DNA from: Camarhynchus parvulus
Lineage: Eukaryota; Chordata; Aves; Passeriformes; Thraupidae
Direction: 5' to 3'
DNA length: 64,000 nt
Assembly (NCBI RefSeq): GCF_901933205.1
Contig: NC_044601.1
Span: 33,394,352 to 33,458,351, forward strand
The notes beneath the pieces were generated by a model that was not told the DNA's origin, ran no database searches, and saw nothing but the letters and a program-made list of their open reading frames with translations. The position numbers and the translations under genes were made by a program. Shown piece by piece: positions 28,324 through 40,950 of the stretch. The first letter of the stretch is position 1; every line of letters begins with the position of its first letter.

Positions 28324-29440
28324 GAAGAATGACCTCCCTGCTCCTGCTGACCACACCATTCCTGACACAGGCCAGGATGCCATTGGCCTTCTTGGCCCCC
28401 AGGGCACACTGCTGGCTCCTGTTCAGCCGACTGTGGACCAGCACCCCCAGGTCCCTTTCTGCCTGGGCACTGTCCAGCCACACCGTCCCCAGCCTGCAGG
28501 GGGTTATTGTGGCCAAAATGCAGGTCTCAGCACTTGGAGTTATTAAACTCCATTTGATTGGACTCTGCCCAACTGTTCCAGGTCTCTCTGCAGAGCCCTC
28601 CTACCTTCCAACAGATTGACACACAGTGACAGCTTGGTGTTGTCTGCAAATTTACAAGGAAAGACTCAACACCCTCATCCATGTCATCAGTAAAAAATAT
28701 TGAACAGAACTGGCCCCAGCACAGACCCCTGAGGGACACCCCTGGTGAGCAGCCACCAGCTGGATGCAGCACCATTCACCAGCACTCTCTGGGCCCGGCC
28801 ATGCAGCCAGTTCCTAACCCAGCAAGGAGTGGTCTTGGCCAAGCCATTGGCTGCCAGCTTTCCCAGGAGTGTGCTCTGGGAGACAGTGTCAAAGGCCTTG
28901 CTGAAGTCCAGGTACAACATCCACAGCCTTTCCTGCATCCACCAGGCGAGTCACCTAGACATAAGAGGAGACCAGGTTGGTCAGACATGACCTACCCCCT
29001 CCATGTTGGCTGAGTCTGATACCCTGGCCATCCTATAAGGGCTGTGTGATGACACTCAGTATCAACTGCTCCATTACCCGACTACTGAGTAAGGTACAAG
29101 CTACCTGGCCTAAAATTACCAGGATCTTCCTTTGCACCCTTTTTGTGAATGGGTGTCACAGTGGCCAGCTTCCAGCCATCTGGAACCTCACCAGTGAGCC
29201 AAGACTCTTGGTAAATGATGGAGAGCGGCTTTACAAGCTCATCTGCCAGATCCCTCATCACCTTGGGATGGATCCCATCTGGTCCCATAGATTTATGAAC
29301 ATCCAAGCAGCTCAGCAGGTCTCTGACTGCCTCCCCTTGGATAACAGGGAGAACATTCTGCTCCCTGACACCACCTACCAACCCAGGAGGACAGTTGCTG
29401 TCTTCTCCCTAATGACCACCCAAGCAGCTCAAAGCTGACC
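28319..29440 (-). mobile_element. CR1 LINE, RT-encoding part of the split copy
   Basis: Reverse-transcriptase-encoding part of the same CR1 (minus strand, 29440 to 28319). N-terminal RT text with PDGIHPKVMRDLADELVK and GEVPDGWKLATVTPIHKKG lies at 29381-29082. RT motif [11 protein letters not shown], and motif [17 protein letters not shown], lie at 28938-28687, followed by a decayed FTDDMDEG segment and the C-terminal '[29 protein letters not shown]' region at 28516-28330. Frame breaks separate these blocks, so the element cannot encode an active enzyme. It is 5'-truncated at about 29440, losing ORF1 and the endonuclease. It is the best-preserved CR1 coding text in the window. Confidence 0.95.
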
Positions 29441-29484
29441 AGAGATGGCACTTTTCTCTGCTTACATTCACCATCCCATTCACT

Positions 29485-30262
29485 TTATGAAGTTTGACAA
29501 AGAAAACTACTGGATTTTGCACCTGGGACAGAACAACTTTGGATGCACAGACAGGCTGGGGAAGGAGACACTGGAGAGACATGCCACGGAAAGGTGCCTG
29601 GGAGTCTGTCAAGGGCAAGTTGAACATGAGTCAGCAGTGTCCTGGCAGCCAGGAGAGCCAGCCCTGTCCTGAGATGCATCAGGCACAGCATCACCAGCTG
29701 GGCAAGGGAGGGGATTTTCCTGGTCTGGTCTGCACTGGGGCAGCTTTATCTTGAGTTCTGGGAGCAGTTTTGGGTGCTACAATATTAAAAACAGACACTA
29801 AGCTCTTAAAGAGCATCCAGAGGAGGACCATGAGGACAGGAAGGGGTTTGGAGTTAAGGACTTACAAGGAGCAACTGAGGACACTTGATCTGTTCAGCCC
29901 AGAGGAGACTGAGGACAGACCTCTTTGCAAGTGCAACTTCCTCATGAGGGGAAGAGCTGGAGCAAGCAGGCACCGATCGATCTCTTCTCTGTGGTGTTCT
30001 GTGGCAGGGCCCAAGCAAATGGCACAAAGCTATGTCAGGGGAGGATTGTGCTGGATATTGAGAAAATGTTCCTCACCCAGAGGATGGTTGAGTAATGGAA
30101 CAGTCTTCACAGGAAAGTGGTCACGGAACCAAACCTTTCTAGTTCAAAAAGCATTTGAACAATGTTCTGAGGCACACAGTGTGATTATGGAACGTCCTTC
30201 ACAGGGCTAGGAATTGGACTTCCCTGTGTGTCTTCTCCAGTTGAGGATATTCTATGATTCTT
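29485..30262 (+). mobile_element. CR1 LINE 3' fragment, sense, head-to-head with its neighbour
   Basis: Sense-strand CR1 3' end: decayed ORF2 C-terminus (FCTWDRTTLDAQTG, then 'LGVCQGQVEHESAVSWQP', 29500-29670), the 'LKSIQRRTMRTGRGLELRTYKEQLRTLDLFSPEE' stretch at 29805-29910, then the 3' UTR ending TTCTATGATTCTT at ~30262. Its 5' truncation point lies only ~45 bp from the truncated 5' end of the antisense CR1, giving a head-to-head pair. Internal divergence is greater than in the left copy, so it appears older. Confidence 0.88.
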
Positions 30263-30294
30263 GATCATCAGTCAGATTCTTTTCAAGAATCATA
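30253..30294. repeat. 12-bp inverted repeat at the CR1 3' tail
   Basis: Arm 1 TATGATTCTTGA (30253-30264) is the CR1 terminal 8-mer region; arm 2 TCAAGAATCATA (30283-30294) is its perfect complement after an 18-bp loop. It may be a chance fold or a small inverted copy of the CR1 tail. Confidence 0.85.
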
Positions 30295-31900
30295 CAATCA
30301 GCTGCTGCTTTTGCCATTTTCTGGTTATTGTGAAGTGCAAAACCTAAGACTTCACCTTCCCTTGTATGCTGGAGAAGGTAGGAGCTAAGATTTTCAAAAG
30401 GCAGATATTTGACCAGATCTGGTCTAGCTGTCTTTTTTGCTGTGTTATCATCTGTCCATTATGGGGAGAAAGGAGAGCTGCAAGCTGAATTATATGTAGG
30501 GCAGTTTCCAGTTTACACCAAGGCTAGCTATCCATACACATGCAGAAAAATTCATGCTCCTCTTTCTAGATTGTTTTTTACTGGCATGTTCTGGGATGTA
30601 TATTACTGTCCCTAGGTTGAGTTTCAATTTCAATGTTGCCAATTGATGGTTCTTTAAATGTTGATTGAAGAACTAGTGCAGGAGAGATATTTCTATCTGT
30701 GGAACAGCATGAACACTACCACCTCAGTTTGACTATATATGGAATAAATCTATATAAATGCAGCAAACATTGACAAGATATGCATTCAAAGACTCTAGAT
30801 CACTTCAGCAGAATGAAATAACAATAAATCTAGTGAATAAATTATAAACCTCCTTAAGAAATTATCCTTCTGGAGTGAGCAGGTAAGCGTAAAACATACA
30901 GGTGAGTAATACTTGAATCTTGGCACAAAGGTAGTGAAAATGTATGATGTTCATTACATATAATTGCAATGACATTCCTCTTGCCTGAAAAGTCTGTAAA
31001 CCAGGCATATATAAGGAGATACAAGAACAAAAAGGTGGGGGCAGAAAATATAAAATTCATACATATTTATTGTGTTAGTTTGTTACAAAAAATCCAGTTC
31101 TCCAATTAGTTATAAGTTTCAGGAGCATTTTGATGTGCCATCAATGTCAGCTCCCAGAAAAAAAAAATGAATTTTAGGAAAGTGGAAAGTGAATGGTTTC
31201 TGCAGGCTTCAAATCAGATTTGTATGTGACTTGTTTCCAATGGCCTTTACTTTGGCTGAAGAGAACATTTTTAATAGATGTGTGGGAACACAGTAATCTA
31301 TCTTTGTAGGACATCTTGACCAACAGAGCAATGTTGTCATTTAAAATGTTCTTTCAAAATTATTATTATACTAACAAGTTACATCAGTACAAGGCAATAT
31401 TGTACTAGTACTGGTAATTATCTGGAGATTTGGTGGAGACAGAGAAAGCAGCCTAGTTCTTCTCTACCTTAAATTGGTTTAAAACATCAATAGCACATCA
31501 AAAGGTAGGCTTTTGTAGTGGTGTATAAGTGGTATAAACAGTATGTAAGAATGTGCAGTCACTACTAGCAGCCCAAAAGAAATCCAGTTTGTTTGTCATT
31601 TAAGGGCAGGAAAAATAGAGTGGAACAGAACATTGCAAGCAAAATTGTTAAGATAATCACCCTGTGATAACAGAAAATATCTCCAGCAAAGAATGAACAC
31701 TAACTATCCAAGTTCGAAAGTGCTACCATGCCTTGGCAATTTAAGAACTTCCACTTCTGAGGGTAGGTGTGATAGACAAGACAGGTGCCTCCTTCCTGCA
31801 GGACTATCCTGGCTTTACCCACCTGAAGCCCACCTTTGCCAGTGCCTGGACACATCATGGTGGCAGCTGGCCACTGATAGGAAGCCTTCTGTCACAGGAT
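30295..31900. other. Non-coding DNA, nothing recognised
   Basis: AT-rich sequence with only short random open frames and no recognised repeat until the GC-richer stretch that begins at ~31740. Confidence 0.65.
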
Positions 31901-32690
31901 TCCCAGGATGCCTTTACTGCAAGGATACCCTGCATGAGGAGCCGATGGGAATAGAGGTTTCCGTGCAGAGGTTGTCTCCAAGGCAGCAGCCACCCACCAC
32001 CAGCCTTTGACAAACTTGGGACGGGTGTCTCAGTCCCTCTGTGAGCCTCTCAGGAACCCTCGGCCAGTCCTGAGTCGGCAGACACCAGTGGGGCAGCCCC
32101 AACACGGCCAACAGTGGAGAGACACTGTCCTGTGCCCCGAGGGTACTGAGGGCACCTAGGCTGGTCACCTTTGCAGCAGAAGAGACACCAGAGACATCAG
32201 TGGAAGATAAAGGGCCGACTCTTAGAAGGGGTTAATCCAAGGTTTATTCTAGGAGTCCCAAAGGAGCTCCTGCACCTCAGGGGGCCTCCTGCCGAGAGCC
32301 CCGGGGAGATGTGCCAAGGTTACATTTAAAGGAAGGTGGAAACCGAAAGTAGATAACATTTTACTAACCAATAAGTGATCCTAAGGGATGGGTGCTGGGG
32401 GATAGACATTTAGGACAGCGTATGGGGCAAGGCTTTGGGGCTGACCCCTAGCGTCTGGCTAATCACTCGATGACCTGGACCGAAGCTTCTAGATGGAGGT
32501 GGTGGGATGCTGAGTGATTGACAGAGAGCGAGGGTGGGGGTTTGGGGATGATCTCATCCAGGGAGAGGGATAACACAGGTAAAGAGAGGGGGGTACAGTC
32601 TGGGATAAACCATTTGGGAGAAATATGGGGATACAAGACAAAACTACTTCAAAGTATTACAAAGTATAAAAACGCACTACAAGAGACGGG
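31900..32690 (-). mobile_element. Possible ERV LTR, minus strand, ends unresolved
   Basis: GC-richer segment whose minus strand has LTR-like order: an inverted CCAAT box (ATTGG, ~32375), a TATA-like TTTAAA in CCTTTAAATG (~32330), then poly(A) signal AATAAACC (32248-32241) and a following U5-like stretch. A possible 5' terminus TGTAGTG lies at 32681-32675. I could not find a matching CA end or target-site duplication, and no primer-binding site is evident, so this is an inference from arrangement only. The open frames at 31693-32010 show no protein family. Confidence 0.35.
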
Positions 32691-35600
32691 GTTAGGTGAA
32701 GAAGGCAGGAAGGAGGAGCAGGGCCTGTAAAGGTGAAAAAAAGAAACGTGAAGGCTGGTGTTGGGTGCCTTGCAGTGGGGGAAGCACCCACTAAGGCAAC
32801 AGTGCACAGATTGGTTGATTTTTCTCTCAGAAATTCAGAGAGAAATGCAAGAAATGTATTATCATAAGTCTGAGTCAGGAGAAGAACTGATATCCAGGAG
32901 GAGAAAACAGCCCTGGAGAGAAATCCCCAAATAGCTGAATTGCAAAATCTTCATGCTCTGGAGCAACCCAGTCTATAGCAGCACTAAAAGAACTGGCAAT
33001 GGAGAGAGAAAATTGTCAGTGGGACACAGCAGAGGTGCGCAAGTCCTACCTCCATGAGATGGAGCAGTGCACTGGGGAGCTGGGACAGACTGTGTCACCA
33101 AAGACAGAACCATTTTCACTTGCAGAAAGTGAAGTGTCAGGAAGGCAGAACTAAGTCCCTGATGCATAAGGGAGATTTGGTGATAAGGATAGTCTAGCTT
33201 TGAACAAACCCGTCCCTGAAAGGGTACTCACGAAGGGAAGGGGTCTATATTTAAAACATTGCCAGGATGCATTTCCTGGCATTGGAGCTGGAGGCAGAGA
33301 AAGTTGAGGATTCCCACACTTCAGAGGTGTCTGTGCTGTTCATGAGGATCTTGATGCTGCCAGCTGCAATGCAGACTGTGGGTGCCCTAATGCACTTAGG
33401 GTCACCATGACAAAGCTGCAAGCATAGGGAACACCATGTCTGTGACACATGCTTAGGAACAAAGCAACGGCAAGGTCGTAAGTACCTCCTCCAGTCTTGC
33501 AAGTCTGTGAAGAAATATGAGAAGAACAAAGCCAGATGTGATTTCCAAGCAAGTGAATATTTTGTGAAGCAATGTGCAATGACAATATTCCCAAACTGGA
33601 ACTAGGATGGTAAACACTTGCTTTCAGTCAGTTTTTCTGGGTTTAAGTTACTTTAATTTTATGCTTGTTTTCTGCTTTTTGAAGTACTGCTAAAATATAC
33701 CACCATTCGAACCAAATAGTCTATCTGCCTTCAACATCTGCATTTCTGTGGTTGTGTGCACTTCACAGTAACACAGAGTTATCAGCACACACTTGGGTAT
33801 ACACCCTGTGACCACAAAACTGCCCTGTTCTGTTCTCTGCGCAGAAGGGCAGAGTGCCTATACAGCCTGCACACACTTGCATGTCTCCCAGCAGAACATC
33901 AGGATGTGGAAGGCTGAAACACTTGCCAGTGCCTGAGTAAGAGCATTTGGGCAGGCACTGGACATGGCCTATTACTCTGGAGGGATCATGCCACGAGGAT
34001 AGCTTATTAGACTTCAAATTGTAGCCAACACTAGGCTTAGACTAAACCACAGGAATTAATTTACTGTATAGTAGAGGGAAAAACTGGCCTATTGTATTAG
34101 TGTATTATTGCTTTCTTAACAGGGTTACACCAATGCTGATAAAAATATCAATCCATTCATCTGAACAAGCAAAACAGCAAACCACAAAAAGAGGGAATCC
34201 ATCCTAATTCTTTGGGAAAAAATCTTCCCTCCCCCTCAGCCTCTTACATGCCCCATTGAGCAGGGACAAAACTTTTCAAAACAATGATGGTAAAAGAATT
34301 TCAACTCCTATATCTGTTTTCATTTAGCAAATACTTACCAACCTATTTCAGATATTTTAAAAAGGCTTTTTTGTCTTCCTTTTTAGCAGACAACTTGCAG
34401 AACCTACTAGTAAAAACATAGTGATCATTATTTCGATAGACCAGAAAAATCAATGCAGTTTAAATTCAAACATGATAATAGAACTGATGCAATTGTCTTA
34501 ATAAAATCTAAATAAGTATCTATACCGTGTTTTATCTTTATCTGAAGAAATGGAACTGGCACCCACACACAAGATGAACCACATATGATTTACACAAAAC
34601 AGCATTCTAAGCTTTCCATTCTGACATCTAGCCCAAAACACAGCATTTCTGGTAAGATGCCATGGGCTCCATAGTTCATGTTGTTAAAAAGTACTTGCAG
34701 AGAGTATCACTGTGTGTACCAAAACCATTCTGATAGCAGAGCTGATAGCTGCAATGATGTTTTGGTGTGCCTATAAAAGAAATTCAGAGATATCCTTTGA
34801 GAAACCAAGCAACTGAAATTGCAACAAACTATATTTCATTTGTGTATTGCGGACTCATTTTGTCACAAATGGAGAAATAATGTTGCCTTGTGCAGACATA
34901 CATAGATTCTGAACACTTTTCCAAAGACAATTTTCCTGTACTGAACATATAAATCCTAACTGAGAATTAGAGCAGACAGAATAATTTACTATAGTTAGCA
35001 ATTTTTTTCCTGCAAGTTACTCCATTTCTGATTTTGTATACAAATTCTTTTTCCAGAACTCTTTTGGAGCAGAGCCATGACTCTTCTTAAGTAATTCTTG
35101 GCAAGCATGAGCAGCAATTACCACACATACTGTGGCTTCAATGTTTTATAATCTGTATTTTTAATACAAAAGTTCTTCATTTTCAGTGCACAAAAGCCAT
35201 GATATTGTTTTCACGTCCCAGTGAACATTAAAGATATTATTTCTTTAATATCTGTGCACAGGCATGTTGCTAAAATAAGACTGGATTCAGAGTCATGGCA
35301 AAAATACACGTTTGCATGTTCAAAACGTCTTACATATGAATATTCTCAAATTTGTTTAGAATGCATTCTTTCTGTTGCACTGCTGCCAGCAAACATCTTT
35401 TATTAGAATACTCTAGTGGGGTTACATAAAATGAGGGCAAACACAACAAAAACAAGTCTATTTTTATGTGATAAAATATTCACAGAAATTCCTTGCCATG
35501 TTAATTAAGACCTTTTTATTTTGTTCTGAGAGGATTTTCTAGATCCACACGTATTGTTTCTGCCAAGACACGGTGTGTTAACCTGTAATGAGGCAGAGCA

Positions 35601-36175
35601 GAAGAAGCAGAAGTCATGTTTATTTGCACTTGTGGTGTGACTCAGCCAGGTCTCCAAGGTAAGGTACCATTCCTCCACAGAGCAGCTTTGTACATGTAAT
35701 AAATGCTTACAATGACAAAGTATGACAGACCTTACATGTATTTTAATAAATTATTAGAAAATATTAAATTATTAATTTAAGAAAAATGTTGTGAAATGTG
35801 TTCTAGACATCAACAGCACCCAGGATAAATTTGTGTAGTAAATAATTGAAATTGGAGATAATGAATATTTAAAAAATTAATATAAACTTGATTTTAAAGG
35901 GCATGGCAATGGAGAAGGTTGAAGAATAACAGTGCTGGAATTCCTTAAGGATCTTGGCATCATTTTTGTTTGAAATTTTCAGTAATCATCATTTAAGACT
36001 TTAGGAAGGAAACCTGAGCATGATGTCAATGCAAGAAGGTACGCTGTTGTGATGACAGAGCTGGAAGGAATTGCCGAGGCAGGTGAAAACTGGCGTATCA
36101 TACAGAAAGGACTCTGAGGAAAAAAAAAATTATAAAAACAGGATAAAATTCAATAGCTGAAAATAGGATGTCATG

Positions 36176-36197
36176 CACAAGTGATTAATCACTTGTG
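36176..36197. repeat. Perfect 22-bp palindrome
   Basis: CACAAGTGATT followed directly by its complement AATCACTTGTG, with no spacer. The centre GATTAATC is a head-to-head TAATC (bicoid/OTX-type) pair and the flanks contain CAAGTG (NKX2-type). A partial third arm, GTGATTAATAC, continues to the right. Could be a dimeric homeodomain site; binding is not shown. Confidence 0.95.
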
Positions 36198-37063
36198 ATT
36201 AATACACTTCCTGTATTCTGATACAAGGAAAAGACCTTTTTGCTGAAAGCAATTCAGAAAGAGAAGGATGTCAGTACCTCTTAGCCCATGGGAGGCTTGC
36301 TGTACATCACAGGTATAACACAGCCACAGCCACAGACAAATTGAAGGTGACACCAGGATGTGGTAAATGTAGTACTTCCACCAGAAATAGGGAAGGTCAT
36401 GCCTTTTACAATTTATAAATTAAATTTACAATTCCTTAACTGTGGTACAGCGCATATCTGAATCATTCATGCTCAGAGAGACTGAAATGTGAAATGGAAT
36501 AATGAGGGAAATTAGGATTCTGTTATCATCTGACCTGAGAAAAGACTGGCTTTGCATGTTAGTGAAATAGAAATTGGAGGTGGTTCTCTACACTGGGCAA
36601 TGCAAATAGGTCAGAAGGAATATACCTGAAATGGGAAGCATTTTATACACCTTCAGACCCCCTGGTTTCTGGAAAAACATAGCAACTCCATCAATGCTTG
36701 GATCTCTCTTACCCAGAGGCTCCTATCTTCCTAACTACATAGCAACAAATATTGTTCTCCATCAAAATATTCAGAGAGATCGTTTACCACAGGTTCAATG
36801 GCAGGGTGGCACAGACACACCAACTGCGCACTGAATCCCTTGGGCATTTTTTGATGGTTTATGAGAAGTTGTTTTAGTTAGTGGCCATTGCTTGCATAGA
36901 TATTCTGTTTCCACTGGTGAACAGGAAGATGCTGTTTGGATGGGCTACCACTGAGCCCAACTTCATACCCTTTACTGTGCTATTCATTTGTACAAACAGA
37001 GCAGAAACCTAAGCAGAAAATATGCAAAGGGTAGTGACTATCTCAGAAATAGAAGAGAAAAAT

Positions 37064-37126
37064 TACAGTCAATCAGATAATAGATTATGTAACTTGAAAT
37101 AGATAATACAGTCAATCAGATGATAG
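37064..37126 (+). repeat. Short direct duplication, 43-bp period
   Basis: TACAGTCAATCAGATAATAG (37064-37083) recurs as TACAGTCAATCAGATGATAG (37107-37126), 19 of 20 bases identical. Local slippage duplication in AT-rich DNA. Confidence 0.9.
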
Positions 37127-40100
37127 AAAATCCATTTTGAAAAATTTTGAGGAGCAGTGATTACCAGAATTCCTACTCTAAGCTGCCTTACCCGCTACCT
37201 TACTTCTAACCACCTAAGGAAGATTGTGCTGCCTATATTTTTTATATCTTTTATATATTCTTTTTAATTTTTTTTTTTTTGCTGAGGTCTTAGCCTCACA
37301 AAGCACTTAAGTGTTGTGCCGTTTATACAACACATTAGAGGTAATTTTTGCCTAACTGCTGGTCTGAAGCTTTTTCCAGTCCAATTTTCCATCTCTTCTG
37401 TGAGAAGAGCGAGAAAAGTCCTGAAAGGCAAATTTGCATTTTTACCTCAACATTTCACTAAAAAAACCACAACCCTCTGGATTTGTAAATATGAGCAAGG
37501 AAATCTTGGAGCATTTAGCTTTCAAGACACATATTACACAAATGTAAGTATTACCATCAATGTTGTTTATACAGTTGCCACTTGCAAATCAGACTAGATA
37601 CCAACAACAACGCACTAAGAAGAATACAATTTTAGAGTTTTTGGACACTTGGCCTAAAAAAGAGCTAATCTGTAAAAGCTTTCCAGAAAGCAGGACTCAA
37701 CTGAAGCTTCCTCCAAGCTGTTAAAGGTGTCCATGTTAAGGAATTTTGTAACATATTTTTCTAAAATGATCTCCTAAAAGCTCCTTGGAAAACCTACTTT
37801 TTTCCCTTCTTTCTCAGGCACTCATATATATTTTATCCAAATATACTTAAAGAGATGCTACTTTGTAAATGTTTGTATCAACACTGATTATCAGTGAAAT
37901 GCTTTTCTACCAGGATGTTATTTCCACAGAGAAGGAGGAAGGAAGAAAGCATGTGATTGAACTGTTTAGTCAAAAACTGGAAGCACAACTAATGTAAAAC
38001 TCTCAAAAATCATTTTAAACTCTTCTTCTCAGGCAAGCCTCTGGACTTCTACAGCTCCCCTCACTACGCCATTCACAAAAATCCCTCTTGAGGGGCTTGG
38101 CTTTGCAAAGATAAAAGAAGATGAACTAGGTCACATTTAGCAGCTCACAATGGTGCTAGTGCCTCTTTATATTCAAGCACTCACATATTAGCACATCTAA
38201 CTTCTCACAACTACAAGAGTTTATCTACACAAAGCCAACAAACAGTATCTCTGTTAGTGGTACATGTGGGGCAGTGCCACTCATAAATGTTTGTGAGATG
38301 AAGAAGTTGATATGTTTGCTTAAGAATAAGCATCATATTAATTACAAATATTCTCAGGGGAACAAAATATAAGCCACAGCAATTGAACTGAGTGGCCTCT
38401 GCCCTGTTGTTCAGAAGTGTCTGGGGCAAAGCCAAATGAAGTATAATTAATATGCCTGGGAACTTATAAACAAACAAAAAGGGCAGGGTAGAAAGTGGCA
38501 TTTCATCGTCCTTTAGATGGAAGTTTATCTGAGTTAATAGCTAATAAATACCTTTGGAATTGCTTATCTGCTGAAAATTATTTCCCTTCTGGAGCAATGT
38601 TTCTCTTGAGACAAGTTGTGCCTATGCATGAAGAAGAAAAAATCTTAAAAGCAGTGGTGCCAAAAAAATGTACTACCAGAGATATATTTTAAGCTACAGT
38701 CAGTGAACATTTTTGGCTAATGTTGCATGCATCTGAAGTGCAGATGTCCTTTGTACTGAAGTCTCCCCAAGGGTGATTGTAGCTTCAGCCAGTGTGGGGA
38801 TCATGGGGACATACTGAACCCAGAGTACTTCACACTCTGTGTTCATATCATAAGGGCTAGTGCACAGCACAGTGTTTTACAACTCTCTGAAATATTCATG
38901 GAGGCCAAACCACAGCTGAACTGGGGCCTAACCAAGCCAAACTACAACTTTATATCTTTTCCCCATGACACAACAGACAAACCTAGAAACAAGTAGGTGA
39001 TAATTAGGAGTAGCTTTCTGTTTAAATGTCATTTAGCCCAGGAAAATCTGTTATTCCAGCCAGGTGAATAAGAAGTATGTTGAGCAACCAGTATGAGATT
39101 TCCCTAATTTTCCCTCTGCAATTCCTTTCTCAAAACCTGCTGTGTTCCACACTCTTGAGAGAAGATCTACTACCAATTCAGTATCTCTTGCTAATGTAAT
39201 GGGGATCCTGATCCCATTCGGAATTAGGCTGGCAAATCCTATTTGATCAAGTCATAGCATCAAACCCATTAAAGTGCCTGCAGTGGAAGGGACAGTGCTA
39301 AATACCTACATTCTGTATGTAAATTCTGTACATAATTTTTTTAAAATCTGGTCAGGTAGGCAAAGAGATCAAGATGAGCAAGCACTTCCTATCTGGTCTC
39401 TCACCTTGCATTTCAATATAAACCAACCCATTCAACAAAAAAGTAAAAACTAACAAAAACTAGCGAGTGAAAAAACAGCTGCATTGTTTCAACTGTGGGC
39501 ACTTGCCTTTATATCATAGCCTTTAAGTAGCAGATTGGTAATACTATTGTCCATGAATACTATTGTCATGCTACTAATGTTTTACTTAAAACATTAACTG
39601 AATATGGGGAAATAGTAGAGCATCCTTTTATCCTATTGACTGAAAATATTCTTATCCATTAAATAATTTGCCTGGCAGAATATTTGCTTTTACAGTGTGA
39701 GCTAGTATCAAATATAAAAGAAAAATGCATTTAAGTTGAATGACAAGCATTGCTAGTGGCAGAAGGAAGAAATGTTGGAATAAAAGACAGCTGACTATGT
39801 TTTCCATTTTTAGCGTGCATAATTGTTCCAAATATGCCTTTGAAGTTTGAGATTGGGTGTTGGTTGGCATAAAAGGCCTTCTCACTACAAGAGAAACATA
39901 AAAGAATTCTATCTTTCAGTGTTACTTTTTCCAAGTTTAATTAAACCTCATTAAGCTTAACTCCCCTGTGACTCAGCTCTGACAACAGTCAAACAAAAAT
40001 ACCATTATGTCAGCATCATGCAAAAGAAAATGAAGCAGCATCAAAATTTCAGAACAAAGGAATAAGTGAGTCCACATCAGTGTATTTACCAGAACTGGCC

Positions 40101-40950
40101 CTGCATCTACTGAGATTTGTATAATTGTTGGTTTAGTATCAGGCACATGAAGAAAACAAGCTGGTGGAACCCCAAAAACCAGTGTGGGACCCTACCTATA
40201 TTGCATGTCTGGCCTGAAAATCTGAAAGAACATAAATGTTCCATGACTGTGAGTACAGGGTGAGGTTGCTACCATGCATGCTAAAATCCATGTGCACCAA
40301 GCACTGCCCAAATCTCCCAATAGAGTAGGAAAAATTAAATTTTCTACTCAAAGGCTGTGGGCAAAGTAAATTTTCTTTACAGCAGCACTATTAGAAAGTT
40401 ATGGAGAAATGTTCTGTATCTGCACCTTCCCTTTTTAAATTAAACAATGCACTATATAAATACTGAAAGTATTGACATAAGTTTAAAGAATAAAAAAGAA
40501 CTAAGAAAATTATGTGCAAAAGCAAAGAAAATAGAAGAAAAATCCTACAATAATGAACAACATTTTCAAAAACTACCAATGGAAAACAGTCAATTTACGT
40601 TTACAGTGTCTGAGTGTAAAGAGGTGATGCAGTAGCAAAGGCAGAATAATGATTGCAGAATAATGAAAAGCATCTTTCTTTGTTGAAGCAGAAAGCCAAG
40701 GTCAGTCACAAATTTTGGGTATTCTGGAAGACATGCCTAGCTATGTAAAGCGCCAGTTTTTCCTGAGAAAATGTCTGAATGAATTATTTTTTTCAGCATT
40801 CATTCTGGATGCCTTAGTCAAAGAAAAGAGTAGCATCCTTCACACTACAGAGCACAAGGCCATTTCAAGATGCTGTTGTACTGCTGCACAGTACGCTGAT
40901 GACATCTGTGACCTTAAATTCAAAGGTCTATTTCAGAAGTACAGGTTATT

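Larger units (their letters stand above)
33160..40950. other. Unique non-coding DNA, no gene seen
   Basis: AT-rich; no exon-like frame, RNA gene or transposon that I recognise. It includes a 22-bp perfect palindrome (36176-36197), a 43-bp-period duplication (37064-37126) and AT-rich homeodomain-like motifs near 39935-39965, noted separately. Confidence 0.65.
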
